Below, piece by piece: positions 35,960 to 44,367 of a DNA stretch of 64,000 bases. Position numbers and translations under genes: made by a program. The stretch is from Pseudomonas rustica (GTDB lineage Bacteria > Pseudomonadota > Gammaproteobacteria > Pseudomonadales > Pseudomonadaceae). Within the stretch, counting starts at the first letter, position 1, and each line of letters begins with the position of its first letter. The notes beneath the pieces were generated by a model that had not been told where the DNA came from, made no database searches, and saw only the letters and a list, made by a program, of their open reading frames with translations. The stretch is taken from the NCBI RefSeq assembly GCF_018336155.1, contig NZ_JAGYHF010000016.1, forward strand, positions 33,286-97,285, read 5' to 3'.

Positions 35960-35972
35960 GTAATCTTATAAC
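35960..35972. promoter_or_regulatory. Candidate Zur box
   Basis: GTAATCTTATAAC matches the gamma-proteobacterial Zur core GTTATANTATAAC at 10 of 12 defined positions, and lies 36 nt upstream of the DUF2796 start. Zinc repletion would then repress the operon. Confidence 0.55.
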
Positions 35973-36058
35973 GAAAGTCCGCAGAGTTTGCCCGTGCGCT
36001 TGGCGTTGCACAAGTCCCGTGGGAGCATGCAGGTCAGAAAAGTGCAGGAGCGAACTCA

Positions 36059-36418
36059 ATGTTGCGGATACGCGGAACCGTCGGTGACCTGCCGGTGGAT
36101 TTGACGGTGGAACTGGATGACAGCGACTGGGCACGTCTCGGCTCGGCCCTGAATGGTCAAGCGCAGACGGCGCAACCTGAAGTGGCCACGTCGGCGCCAG
36201 CGGCGAAACCGCTGAATCAGGATGATGCGTTGTGGCAGGTGGCGCGGGATCTGTTGCGCAAGGCCGGGCAACTCAGCGGGCCGGATCTGCTCGATCAGCT
36301 TGAAGGGCTGACCGGCAGCGCGGTGGCGGGCAAGCGCTTGCTGGTGCGTTTGCGCCACAGTTCGGACGTGAAAGTGGTGAGTGGCGGGGATACGCCGCTT
36401 TACAGCTGGATCGAATAA
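36059..36418 (+). CDS. Conserved hypothetical protein, pseudomonad (PA4062-like)
   Basis: 119 residues, start MLRIRGTVGDLPVDLTVELDD, with caggagcgaactca upstream. There is no signal peptide or membrane segment. A two-part layout with an Ala/Pro linker (about 35-50) separates an N-terminal beta-rich part from a helical C-terminal part. I do not recognise a function. It is divergent from the zinc-type operon and shares its control region, so it could respond to the same Zur site. Confidence 0.75.
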   Translation: MLRIRGTVGDLPVDLTVELDDSDWARLGSALNGQAQTAQPEVATSAPAAKPLNQDDALWQVARDLLRKAGQLSGPDLLDQLEGLTGSAVAGKRLLVRLRHSSDVKVVSGGDTPLYSWIE

Positions 36419-36422
36419 GCCG

Positions 36423-36502
36423 CAAAAGATCGCAGCCTGCGGCAGCTCCTACAGGGATGTACACGATCCCAATGTAGGAGCTGCCGAGGGCTGCGATCTT
36501 TT
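36423..36502. repeat. REP pair, GCTGCCGAAGGCTGCGATC family
   Basis: Arms aaaagatcgcagcctgcggc and complement in the gap between convergent genes. Confidence 0.9.
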
Positions 36503-36506
36503 GATT

Positions 36507-37379
36507 TTAATAAAGGGCAGCAAACATCTTCCGGCGGTAAACGCTGACCAGCGGATGATCGTTGCCCAGCAACTCAAACACTTGCAGCAACGTCTTGTGC
36601 GGCAAGCCCTCGGCATAATTGCGATTGCGGATAAACAGCTTGAGCATCGCCTCCAGCGCGGCTTCGTACTGTTGACGCGCCAGTTGCTGGATCGCCAGTT
36701 GATATACCGCTTCATCGTCCTGCGGATCTTTTGCCAAACGCGCTTTCAAGTCAGCCGTATCCGGCAGATCACGCGCCAGACCAAGGAATTTGATTTGTGC
36801 CTTGGCCCCGGCCAGCGCGGCTTTGTGTTCGTCGCTTTTGACCGCATCCAGCACGGTCTGCGCTTCGCCCAGCTCACCGCGTTCAGTCAGGCAACGCGCG
36901 TAGAGAATCAGCGCTTTGGCGTTGGTGTTGTCTTCATTGAGCATTACCACCAGCGCCGCTTCGGCATCGGCATAACGGCCGTCATCGAACAACGCTTGAG
37001 CCTGTTCGAATGGATCGACTTCGGCCGGCGGTGGCATCTGCACATGCGGCTCAAGCAGGGCACGCACGGCGGATTCCGGTTGCGCACCGGCAAAACCGTC
37101 GATCGGTTGACCGTCCTTGAACAGCACCACGGTCGGCAGGCTGCGAATGCCGAAACGGGCGACGATGTCCTGCTCGATGTCGCAGTTGACCTTGGCCAGC
37201 AGCAACTCGCCCTGGTAACTCTCGGCAATGGTTTGCAGCATCGGCATCAGCGCCTTGCACGGCGCACACCATTCGGCCCAGAAATCCACCAGCACCGGTT
37301 TGCTGAAAGAAGCCTCGATCACCGACTGGTCGAAATCGGCCGTCGTGGCGTCGAAGATGTACGGCGTTTGCTCACTCAT
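36507..37379 (-). CDS. Thioredoxin-TPR co-chaperone (CnoX/YbbN-like)
   Basis: 290 residues: N-terminal thioredoxin domain (1-110) with active site W-CAPC-K at 37-41, then a TPR-like helical domain (about 120-290). E. coli CnoX has SQHC at the same place and works as a chlorine-activated holdase with GroEL. Here the canonical-like dicysteine CAPC is kept, so a redox function is likely. Start MSEQTPYIFDATTADFD; MTRSP at 37394 is an alternative. Equivalent to P. aeruginosa PA4061. Confidence 0.9.
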   Translation of the reverse strand: MSEQTPYIFDATTADFDQSVIEASFSKPVLVDFWAEWCAPCKALMPMLQTIAESYQGELLLAKVNCDIEQDIVARFGIRSLPTVVLFKDGQPIDGFAGAQPESAVRALLEPHVQMPPPAEVDPFEQAQALFDDGRYADAEAALVVMLNEDNTNAKALILYARCLTERGELGEAQTVLDAVKSDEHKAALAGAKAQIKFLGLARDLPDTADLKARLAKDPQDDEAVYQLAIQQLARQQYEAALEAMLKLFIRNRNYAEGLPHKTLLQVFELLGNDHPLVSVYRRKMFAALY

Positions 37380-37426
37380 GGGGGATCTCGTCAAAGCGTT
37401 TATGAACGCACTATAAGCGGTGGCGC

Positions 37427-37505
37427 AAAAGATCGCAGCCTTCGGCAGCTCCTACACGCGGATGCGCATTGCACCTGTAGGAGCTGCCGAAGGCTGCGAT
37501 CTTTT
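37427..37505. repeat. REP pair, GCTGCCGAAGGCTGCGATC family
   Basis: Inverted arms aaaagatcgcagccttcggc and complement between the CnoX-like and methyltransferase genes. Confidence 0.92.
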
Positions 37506-37512
37506 AACGATC

Positions 37513-38169
37513 TCAATCACGCCGCGCATGGTAAAGGCTGACATGCCGAAATTCCTCAGGCTCCGCGAGATCCGGCAACGTCATCGCCTCAAGCATTTCA
37601 ATACGTTCATACAACGGATGGCGAAAATCCCGCACCCGCGAATCCGCCACCAACGCCTCACGGCCACGGCTCAAAAACGCATCGAGCAACGGCAGATTCG
37701 CCCGGTCATACAACACGTCCGCCACCAGAATCAGATCAAAGCGGTCGGCCTCGGCAAAGAAATCTGTCGAATAACCCATCTCGACATCATTCAACGCGGC
37801 ATTCGCCCGGCAGGCGGAAATCGCCAGTGGATCGAGATCGCACGCCACCACCTCCAGTGCCCCGGCCTTCACCGCCGCAATCCCGGCAATCCCCGAGCCA
37901 GCGCCGAAATCCAGCACACGCTTACCGCGCACCCACTCGGGAAACTCCGCCAGATAACGCGCCACCGCCAGACCGCTGGCCCAGCAGAATCCCCAGTACG
38001 GCGGCTCATGCAGAATTCGCTGGATTTCTTCCTGGCTGAATTGGCGATCCATGTTGTCGCCATCGATCAGCCATAGCTGTAAATCAGTGTCGGACAACGC
38101 GCAGACCTTGAGTCTGGCGTCGCCGAGCAATTCACCTAACGCTAGTTGCAGGTCGAGCGGTGCCGTCAT
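37513..38169 (-). CDS. Class I SAM-dependent methyltransferase
   Basis: 218-residue methyltransferase. Motif I VLDFGAGSGIAGIAAVKAG, motif II-like VVACDLDPLA, and a DLILVADVLYD motif as in protein lysine methyltransferases of the ETFB/METTL20 class. The WASGLAVARYLAEFP run before motif I is also typical. Target protein not known. Its start overlaps the stop of the upstream lipoprotein by 4 nt (ATGA). Confidence 0.88.
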   Translation of the reverse strand: MTAPLDLQLALGELLGDARLKVCALSDTDLQLWLIDGDNMDRQFSQEEIQRILHEPPYWGFCWASGLAVARYLAEFPEWVRGKRVLDFGAGSGIAGIAAVKAGALEVVACDLDPLAISACRANAALNDVEMGYSTDFFAEADRFDLILVADVLYDRANLPLLDAFLSRGREALVADSRVRDFRHPLYERIEMLEAMTLPDLAEPEEFRHVSLYHARRD

Positions 38170-38630
38170 GGTGCTTTGACAAATTGCAGTTGGCCCAACG
38201 CCTGAGTGGTCGGCTGGCTGATGGTTTGCGAAGGCAAATGCAGGATCAACTGGCCGGACTGGCTGGCGCGGCCACGCAGCTCAACTCGCGCACCGGCCGG
38301 GAAGGCGTCCGGGTTGAAGCGCAGGCGGAACGGCAGGATCTGGTTGTTGCCGATCAGGCTGGAGCTGGCGAGCAATTGCTGCGGGCGATCCTTCTCATCG
38401 ATCACCAGCAGCGCCAGCTCGACTTCGGCGCCGGCCGGCACGCCTTGCAGGGTGCCGCTCAGTTCACGTTGATAAGCCGGCAGCGGGCCAAGCTCGGCGG
38501 CTTCCTTGGCTTTTTTCTGCGCCTGTTGTGGCGCCGGGCCTGGCGTCGGCGGCTGGGGCTTGGGAGCATCGCTGCCACAGGCCACCAGCAGGCTGAAAAG
38601 ACTGAGCAAAACGAGCGGACGTAACGGCAT
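38166..38630 (-). CDS. YbaY family lipoprotein
   Basis: 154 residues. Signal peptide with lipobox LVAC (cleavage before the Cys), then a Pro-rich linker and a YbaY/YscW-like beta domain (SGTLQGVPAGAEVELALLVI onward). Probably anchored in the outer membrane. ggagcctcc lies just before ATG 38630; the upstream ATG at 38657 lacks a good site. Cotranscribed with the methyltransferase and divergent from nrdR. Confidence 0.86.
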   Translation of the reverse strand: MPLRPLVLLSLFSLLVACGSDAPKPQPPTPGPAPQQAQKKAKEAAELGPLPAYQRELSGTLQGVPAGAEVELALLVIDEKDRPQQLLASSSLIGNNQILPFRLRFNPDAFPAGARVELRGRASQSGQLILHLPSQTISQPTTQALGQLQFVKAP

Positions 38631-38758
38631 TGGAGGCTCCGGCAAAATGAAATCCATGGATCAAACGATCATGCCGTTCTGTATACCGCAAACCCTATGG
38701 CTTGTCTTGCCACCGGGATGCGCTACCATGGCCCTCCCTTTTTTTGTTGCCAGCCACC

Positions 38759-39223
38759 ATGCACTGTCCCTTCTGCGGTGCCAACGACACCAAGGTCATC
38801 GACTCGCGTCTGGTCGCCGAGGGCGAACAGGTGCGCCGCCGGCGTGAATGCCTGGCCTGCGGCGAGCGTTTCACGACGTTCGAGACGGCCGAACTGGTGT
38901 TACCGCGCCTGATCAAAACTGACGGCAGCCGCCAACCGTTCGACGAAGAAAAACTCCGCGCCGGCATGCAACGCGCCCTGGAGAAACGTCCGGTGAGCGT
39001 CGAGCGCCTCGAATCCTCTCTGGTTCACATCAAGCACAAGCTGCGCGCCACCGGCGAACGCGAGGTCAAATCCCTCGTGGTCGGCGAACTGGTCATGGCC
39101 GAATTGCAGAAGCTTGATGAAGTCGCCTACATCCGCTTCGCTTCGGTGTACAAGCGCTTCCAGGATCTCAACGAATTCCGCGAAGAAATCGACCGCCTAG
39201 CCCGCGAACCGGTGAAAGAATGA
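38759..39223 (+). CDS. nrdR: Transcriptional repressor NrdR
   Basis: 154-residue repressor of ribonucleotide reductase genes. N-terminal zinc ribbon with C3, C6, C31 and C34 (MHCPFCGAND, RRRECLACGERF) followed by an ATP-cone domain that senses ATP/dATP. Linked to ribD by a 4-nt overlap (ATGA), the standard arrangement in gamma-proteobacteria. The ATG at 38759 agrees with the invariant MHCPFC start. Confidence 0.97.
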   Translation: MHCPFCGANDTKVIDSRLVAEGEQVRRRRECLACGERFTTFETAELVLPRLIKTDGSRQPFDEEKLRAGMQRALEKRPVSVERLESSLVHIKHKLRATGEREVKSLVVGELVMAELQKLDEVAYIRFASVYKRFQDLNEFREEIDRLAREPVKE

Positions 39224-40353
39224 CCACCGTCGCCGAGCAGGCCATCCTCGACGCCCACTTTATGTCGCGTGCGCTGGAACTGGCGCGCAAAGGTCACTAC
39301 TCCACCCATCCCAATCCTCGGGTCGGCTGTGTGGTGGTGCGCGACGGGCAGATTGTCGGCGAAGGCTGGCACGAACGCGCCGGCGAACCCCACGCTGAAG
39401 TCCACGCCCTGCGCGCCGCCGGCGAACTGGCCCGGGGCGCCACTGCTTATGTGACCTTGGAACCGTGCAGCCACCATGGCCGTACGCCGCCGTGTGCCGA
39501 TGCGCTGGTGAATGCCGGGGTTGCTCGGGTGGTTGCGGCGATGCGCGATCCTAATCCGCAAGTTGCCGGCCGTGGTTTGCAGCGTCTGGCCGATGCCGGC
39601 ATCGCCACCGAAAGCGGTGTGCTCGAAGCCGAGGCGCGCAAGCTCAACCAGGGTTTCCTGAAACGCATGGAACACGGCTTGCCGTTCGTGCGGGTCAAGT
39701 TGGCCATGAGCCTCGACGGTCGCACCGCGATGGAAAACGGCGAGAGCCAATGGATCACCGGCCCGGCCGCGCGTTCGGCGGTACAGCGTTTGCGCGCTCA
39801 GGCCGCCGTGGTGCTGACCGGCGCCGACACCGTGCTGGCCGATGGTGCACGTTTGACTGTGCGCGCCGACGAGTTGGGGCTGGATGGCGAACAAACTGCG
39901 CTGGCCATGAGCCGTCCGCCGTTGCGCGTGCTGATCGACGGGCGCCTGCGCGTGCCGCTCGATGCACCGTTCTTCAAGGCCGGCCCGGCGTTGGTTGCCA
40001 CTTGCATGGCGGTCGAAGAGCAATACGCCAATGGCCCGGAATGCCTGATCGTGCCGGGTGATGACGGTCAGGTCGATCTGCATCAATTGCTGATCGAACT
40101 GGCCAATCGCGGCGTCAACGAAGTGCTGGTCGAGGCTGGCCCACGTTTGGCCGGCGCCTTCGCTCAGCTCGGTCTGGTGGATGAATTCGTGATCTTCATC
40201 GCCGGCAAGTTCCTTGGCTCCACGGCGAGGCCGTTGCTCGACTGGCCGCTGGCCCATATGAAGGATGCCCCGGAGCTGAAAATCAGTGAAATTCGTGCGG
40301 TGGGCGATGACTGGCGAGTCACTGCCATCCCTGTGCCATCGGCGAGCGTATAA
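39220..40353 (+). CDS. ribD: Bifunctional diaminohydroxyphosphoribosylaminopyrimidine deaminase/reductase
   Basis: 377 residues. The N-terminal zinc deaminase has HAEVHAL and PCSHHGRTPPC ligands; the C-terminal NADPH reductase has VKLAMSLDGRTAMENGESQW. It catalyses the second and third steps of riboflavin synthesis. Length is normal. It overlaps nrdR by 4 nt and is followed after 47 nt by ribE. Confidence 0.96.
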   Translation: MTTVAEQAILDAHFMSRALELARKGHYSTHPNPRVGCVVVRDGQIVGEGWHERAGEPHAEVHALRAAGELARGATAYVTLEPCSHHGRTPPCADALVNAGVARVVAAMRDPNPQVAGRGLQRLADAGIATESGVLEAEARKLNQGFLKRMEHGLPFVRVKLAMSLDGRTAMENGESQWITGPAARSAVQRLRAQAAVVLTGADTVLADGARLTVRADELGLDGEQTALAMSRPPLRVLIDGRLRVPLDAPFFKAGPALVATCMAVEEQYANGPECLIVPGDDGQVDLHQLLIELANRGVNEVLVEAGPRLAGAFAQLGLVDEFVIFIAGKFLGSTARPLLDWPLAHMKDAPELKISEIRAVGDDWRVTAIPVPSASV

Positions 40354-40400
40354 TTCCCGGCCATCGCGTTAGCGCTGGCTTAGTTCTCAAGGAGAACCCC

Positions 40401-41066
40401 ATGTTTACCGGCATCATCGAATCCATCGGCAGTATCCGCGCACTGACCCCAAAGGGCGGTGATGTGCGGGTACACGTCGCAACCGGCAAGCTCGACCTGA
40501 GCGACGTCAAACTCGGCGACAGCATTGCAGTCAACGGCGTGTGCCTGACGGCGGTCGAGCTGCCGGGCGACGGCTTTGCCGCCGACGTCAGCCGTGAAAC
40601 CCTCGACTGCACCGCCATGAATGACCTGAAAAGCGGCAGCCCGGTCAATCTGGAAAAAGCCCTGACCCCGACCACCCGTCTCGGCGGGCATCTAGTCAGC
40701 GGCCACGTCGACGGCGTCGGCGAAATCGTCTCGCGCTCCGACAATGCCCGCGCCGTGGAATTTCGCATCCGCGCGCCGAAAGAACTGGCCAAGTACATCG
40801 CCCATAAAGGCTCGATCACCGTCGACGGCACCAGCCTGACCGTGAACGAAGTCGATGGCGCCGAATTCATGCTGACGATCATTCCGCACACCCTGAGCGA
40901 AACCATCATGGCGTCGTACAAGCCGGGTCGCCGGGTGAATCTGGAAGTCGATTTGCTGGCGCGTTATCTGGAGCGTCTCCTTTTGGGCGACAAAGCCGCA
41001 GAGTCGGCATCCGGCGGCACGATCACTGAAAGCTTTCTGGCCGCCAATGGCTATCTCAAATCCTGA
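40401..41066 (+). CDS. ribE: Riboflavin synthase alpha subunit
   Basis: 221 residues, two lumazine-binding repeats starting MFTGIIESIGSIRAL and, in the second half, RLGGHLVSGHVDGVGEI. Dismutates two 6,7-dimethyl-8-ribityllumazine molecules to riboflavin. aaggagaacccc precedes the ATG. Called ribC in some pseudomonad annotations. The next gene starts 16 nt beyond its stop. Confidence 0.96.
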   Translation: MFTGIIESIGSIRALTPKGGDVRVHVATGKLDLSDVKLGDSIAVNGVCLTAVELPGDGFAADVSRETLDCTAMNDLKSGSPVNLEKALTPTTRLGGHLVSGHVDGVGEIVSRSDNARAVEFRIRAPKELAKYIAHKGSITVDGTSLTVNEVDGAEFMLTIIPHTLSETIMASYKPGRRVNLEVDLLARYLERLLLGDKAAESASGGTITESFLAANGYLKS

Positions 41067-41082
41067 CTCAAGGGGGTGCCTT

Positions 41083-42174
41083 GTGGCGCTCAATAGCATC
41101 GAAGAACTGGTTGAAGACATCCGCCAAGGCAAGATGGTCATCCTCATGGATGACGAAGACCGCGAGAATGAAGGCGACCTGATCATGGCCGCCGAATGCT
41201 GCCAGGCCGAGCACATCAACTTCATGGCCAAGCACGCCCGTGGCCTGATCTGCATGCCGATGAGCCGCGAGCGCTGCGAACTGTTGAAGCTGCCGCTGAT
41301 GGCACCGCGCAACGGTTCCGGTTTCGGCACCAAGTTCACCGTTTCGATCGAAGCGGCCGAAGGCGTCACCACCGGCATCTCCGCTGCTGACCGTGCGCGT
41401 ACCGTGCAAGCGGCGGCGGCCAAAGATGCCAAGGCTGAAGACATCGTCAGCCCGGGCCACATCTTCCCGCTGATGGCTCAGGCCGGCGGCACCCTCGCTC
41501 GCGCTGGCCACACCGAAGCCGCCTGCGACCTCGCGCGCATGGCCGGTTTCGAGCCGAGCGGCGTGATCTGCGAAGTGATGAACGACGACGGCACCATGTC
41601 CCGTCGCGCTGAATTGGAAGCTTTTGCTGCCGAACACAACATCAAGATCGGCACCATCGCCGACCTGATTCACTACCGGATGATCCACGAACGTACCGTT
41701 CAGCGGATTGCCGAGCAGCCACTCGACAGCGAACTGGGCCAATTCAACCTGGTGACCTATCGTGATTCGGTGGAAGGCGACGTGCACATGGCACTGACCC
41801 TGGGCACTGTTTGCGCCGAAGAGCCAACGCTGGTTCGCGTGCACAACATGGATCCGCTGCGCGACCTGTTGATGGTCAAGCAACCGGGCCGCTGGAGCCT
41901 GCGCGCCGCGATGGCTGCGGTTGCCGAGGCGGGCAGCGGTGTTGTTCTGTTGCTCGGTCACCCGCTCGATGGCGACGTGTTGCTGGCGCATATCCGTGAA
42001 ACCGGTGATCAGCCAGCACCGAAAAAACCGACCACCTACAGCATCGTCGGTGCCGGTTCGCAGATCCTGCGTGATCTCGGTGTGCGCAAAATGCGCTTGA
42101 TGTCTGCGCCAATGAAATTTAATGCGATATCCGGTTTCGATCTGGAAGTTGTAGAATACGTGCCCTCCGAATAA
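41083..42174 (+). CDS. ribBA: DHBP synthase fused to a degenerate GTP cyclohydrolase II domain (RibBA)
   Basis: 363 residues. Residues 1-200 form 3,4-dihydroxy-2-butanone-4-phosphate synthase with the intact LMDDEDRENEGDLIMAA and RAGHTEAACDLARMAG motifs. The C-terminal half is homologous to GTP cyclohydrolase II but has lost the zinc ligands: HSEC becomes HNMD at 254-257 and the CDCG pair is replaced by PGRW, while the LRQEGRG loop reads LGHPLDGD. So only the RibB activity is expected. The start is GTG 41083 with aagggggtg upstream. Confidence 0.92.
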   Translation: MALNSIEELVEDIRQGKMVILMDDEDRENEGDLIMAAECCQAEHINFMAKHARGLICMPMSRERCELLKLPLMAPRNGSGFGTKFTVSIEAAEGVTTGISAADRARTVQAAAAKDAKAEDIVSPGHIFPLMAQAGGTLARAGHTEAACDLARMAGFEPSGVICEVMNDDGTMSRRAELEAFAAEHNIKIGTIADLIHYRMIHERTVQRIAEQPLDSELGQFNLVTYRDSVEGDVHMALTLGTVCAEEPTLVRVHNMDPLRDLLMVKQPGRWSLRAAMAAVAEAGSGVVLLLGHPLDGDVLLAHIRETGDQPAPKKPTTYSIVGAGSQILRDLGVRKMRLMSAPMKFNAISGFDLEVVEYVPSE

Positions 42175-42208
42175 TGACCCGGAGAATCGTATTGCTGGTG
42201 TGTGCCCA

Positions 42209-42303
42209 TTGTGGCGAGGGGATTTATCCCCGTTGGACTGCGTAGCAGTCCCAAAAACAGGGGCCGCTGCGCAGCCCAACGGGGATAAATCCCCTCGCCA
42301 CAA
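42209..42303. repeat. REPIN, GTGGCGAGGGGATTTATCCCC family, inside the rib operon
   Basis: Arms ttgtggcgaggggatttatc and complement around gtagcag/ctgcgc inner arms, sitting between ribBA and ribH. The 235-nt gap has no gene. No FMN riboswitch consensus was seen here. Confidence 0.93.
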
Positions 42304-42409
42304 GGGTGCAGTCGAGTAGCAATGCGGTTTTTTCCGGCCATGTGTTCGTGGCTAATATCACTGAGGGATGCGTACGAGACGCGTCCCGGCTCTTTAAGAG
42401 ATCTGACGA

Positions 42410-42886
42410 ATGACCCTGAAGACCATCGAAGGTACCTTCATCGCCCCAAAAGGCCGCTACGCTTTGGTAGTAGGCCGTTTCAACAGCTTTGTTGTTGAAA
42501 GCCTGGTCAGCGGTGCAGTTGATGCCCTGATTCGCCACGGCGTGAGCGAAAGCGACATCACCATCATCCGCGCGCCTGGCGCCTTCGAAATCCCGCTGGT
42601 TGCGCAGAAAGTCGCTCAGAAAGGCGAGTTCGCAGCCATCATCGCCCTCGGCGCGGTCATTCGTGGCGGTACTCCGCACTTCGAATACGTGGCTGGCGAA
42701 TGCACCAAGGGTCTGGCCCAGGTGTCCATGGAGTTCGGCGTACCGGTCGCGTTCGGCGTCCTGACCGTTGATTCCATCGAGCAAGCCATCGAACGTTCCG
42801 GCACCAAGGCCGGTAACAAAGGTGCCGAAGCTGCCCTGTCCGCTCTGGAAATGGTCAGCCTGCTGGCACAGTTGGAGGCCAAGTGA
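42410..42886 (+). CDS. ribH: 6,7-Dimethyl-8-ribityllumazine synthase
   Basis: 158-residue lumazine synthase forming a hollow multimer and condensing DHBP with the pyrimidine intermediate. Motifs FNSFVVESLVSGAVDAL, PGAFEIPLVAQKVA, ALGAVIRGGTPHFEYVAGEC and FGVLTVDSIEQAIER are all family hallmarks. A REPIN separates it from ribBA. nusB overlaps its end by 4 nt (GTGA). Called ribE in some naming schemes. Confidence 0.97.
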   Translation: MTLKTIEGTFIAPKGRYALVVGRFNSFVVESLVSGAVDALIRHGVSESDITIIRAPGAFEIPLVAQKVAQKGEFAAIIALGAVIRGGTPHFEYVAGECTKGLAQVSMEFGVPVAFGVLTVDSIEQAIERSGTKAGNKGAEAALSALEMVSLLAQLEAK

Positions 42887-43383
42887 TTAGCGACGAAAGC
42901 GATCGTTTCAACCCGCGCGAGCCGCGTCCAACCGACGCCGGCAAGCCTTCGAAAAGCGAAAAGCGCCGCGCTGCCCGTCAGTTGGCGACGCAAGCGTTGT
43001 ACCAGCGCCACATGGCCGGTGCTTCGCTGAACGAAATCGAAGCGCAGTTTCGCGTCGATAACGACTTCACCTTCGCCGACCAGAGCTACTTCCACGACAT
43101 CCTGCACGGTGTTCCGGCCAGTCTGACCGAGATCGACACCGCGCTGGCGCCGTGCCTGGATCTGACCATCGAAGAGCTCGACCCGGTTGAACTGTGCGTA
43201 CTGCGCCTGTCGACCTGGGAACTGCTCAAGCGCGTCGACGTGCCGTACCGCGTTGTGATCAACGAAGGCATCGAACTGGCGAAAGTCTACGGTTCCACCG
43301 ACGGTCACAAGTTCGTCAACGGTGTGCTCGACAAGCTGGCCCCGCGCCTGCGTGAAGCTGAAGTGAAGGCGTTCAAGCGCTGA
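42883..43383 (+). CDS. nusB: Transcription antitermination factor NusB
   Basis: 166 residues, all-helical NusB fold: RRAARQLATQALYQRHMAG, then VPYRVVINEGIELAKVYGST and HKFVNGVLDKLAPRLR. Needed with NusE for rRNA antitermination. A longer acidic N-terminal extension than E. coli NusB is normal in pseudomonads. The start is GTG overlapping the ribH stop, so translation is coupled. Confidence 0.97.
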   Translation: MISDESDRFNPREPRPTDAGKPSKSEKRRAARQLATQALYQRHMAGASLNEIEAQFRVDNDFTFADQSYFHDILHGVPASLTEIDTALAPCLDLTIEELDPVELCVLRLSTWELLKRVDVPYRVVINEGIELAKVYGSTDGHKFVNGVLDKLAPRLREAEVKAFKR

Positions 43384-43401
43384 AACGCGCTTGATACTTC
43401 A

Positions 43402-44367
43402 ATGGGCGAGTTTGAGCTGATCCGCAATTTCTTCGCCGCCGCGCCTTGTGCGCAGGGCGGCGAAGGCGTTGCTCTCGGGATTGGCGATGACTGCGCCTTG
43501 CTCGCTGTTCCCTCCGGGGAACAGCTGGCGATCTCTACCGATACGCTGGTGGCCGGTGTGCATTTCGCCGACCCCTGCGATCCGTTTCTGCTCGGTCAGC
43601 GCTCGCTGGCCGTTGCGGTCAGCGATCTGGCCGCCATGGGCGCCACGCCCGTTGCCTTTACCCTTGCCCTGACTGTACCGACGGTGACCGCCGATTGGCT
43701 GCAAGCCTATGCCCGCGGTTTGAACCGCATGGCGCAGAGTTGCGGCGTTGCATTGGTTGGTGGCGATACCACGCGCGGGCCGTTGAGCCTGACGGTGACT
43801 GTGTTTGGTCGCGTGCCTGCCGGTCAGGCGTTGACCCGCAGCGGCGCGCAACCGGGCGACTTGCTCTGTGTCGGCGGCGAGCTGGGCAATGCTGCCGGCG
43901 CGCTGCCGCTGGTGCTCGGTCAGCGTGATGCCGAACCTCATATCGCCCAACCGCTGCTCGATCACTACTGGTCGCCGCAACCGCAACTCGCCCTCGGTCA
44001 GGCCCTGCGCGGCAAAGCCACGTCGGCGCTGGATATCTCCGATGGCCTGCTCGCCGACTGCGGCCACATTGCGTTGGCGTCGCAGGTGCGACTTGAGATT
44101 GAACGCGAGCGCGTACCGTTGTCGGATGCTTTAGTGGCGTTTCTCGGTCAACGGGGTGCCGAGCGCGCGGCGTTGAGCGGTGGCGATGATTACGTGCTGG
44201 CGTTTACCCTGCCGTCCGTCGAGTTGTCGGCGCTGCTGGCCAATGGCTGGCCGATCCATGTGATCGGTCGCGTGGCCGAAGGGCAGGGCGTGGTGCTGCT
44301 GGATCGCGAAGGGCACGACATCACCCCGCAAACCCGGGGCTATCAACATTTTCAGGAGACACCGTGA
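43402..44367 (+). CDS. thiL: Thiamine-phosphate kinase
   Basis: 321 residues. ATP-dependent phosphorylation of thiamine monophosphate to diphosphate. Motifs GIGDDCALLAVPSGEQLAIS, DLAAMGATPVAFTLAL, GGDTTRGPLSLTVTVFG and the late SGGDDYVLAFTL match ThiL. Overlaps pgpA by 4 nt (GTGA). No TPP riboswitch precedes it. Confidence 0.95.
   Translation: MGEFELIRNFFAAAPCAQGGEGVALGIGDDCALLAVPSGEQLAISTDTLVAGVHFADPCDPFLLGQRSLAVAVSDLAAMGATPVAFTLALTVPTVTADWLQAYARGLNRMAQSCGVALVGGDTTRGPLSLTVTVFGRVPAGQALTRSGAQPGDLLCVGGELGNAAGALPLVLGQRDAEPHIAQPLLDHYWSPQPQLALGQALRGKATSALDISDGLLADCGHIALASQVRLEIERERVPLSDALVAFLGQRGAERAALSGGDDYVLAFTLPSVELSALLANGWPIHVIGRVAEGQGVVLLDREGHDITPQTRGYQHFQETP

Noticed and set aside
32600..37505. 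Cluster of regularly occurring inverted repeats suggestive of a CRISPR-like array
   Set aside because: The units are inverted pairs hundreds to thousands of bases apart with genes between, and there are no cas genes; they are REP elements.
36381..37541. Long plus-strand frame opposite the CnoX-like gene, with RSQPSAAPT-like segments
   Set aside because: Its ends are translated REP sequence and the middle is antisense to a clear thioredoxin-TPR gene.
40354..40400. Possible FMN riboswitch before riboflavin synthase
   Set aside because: Only 47 nt are available and none of the conserved RFN segments is present; the 42175-42409 gap also lacks them.
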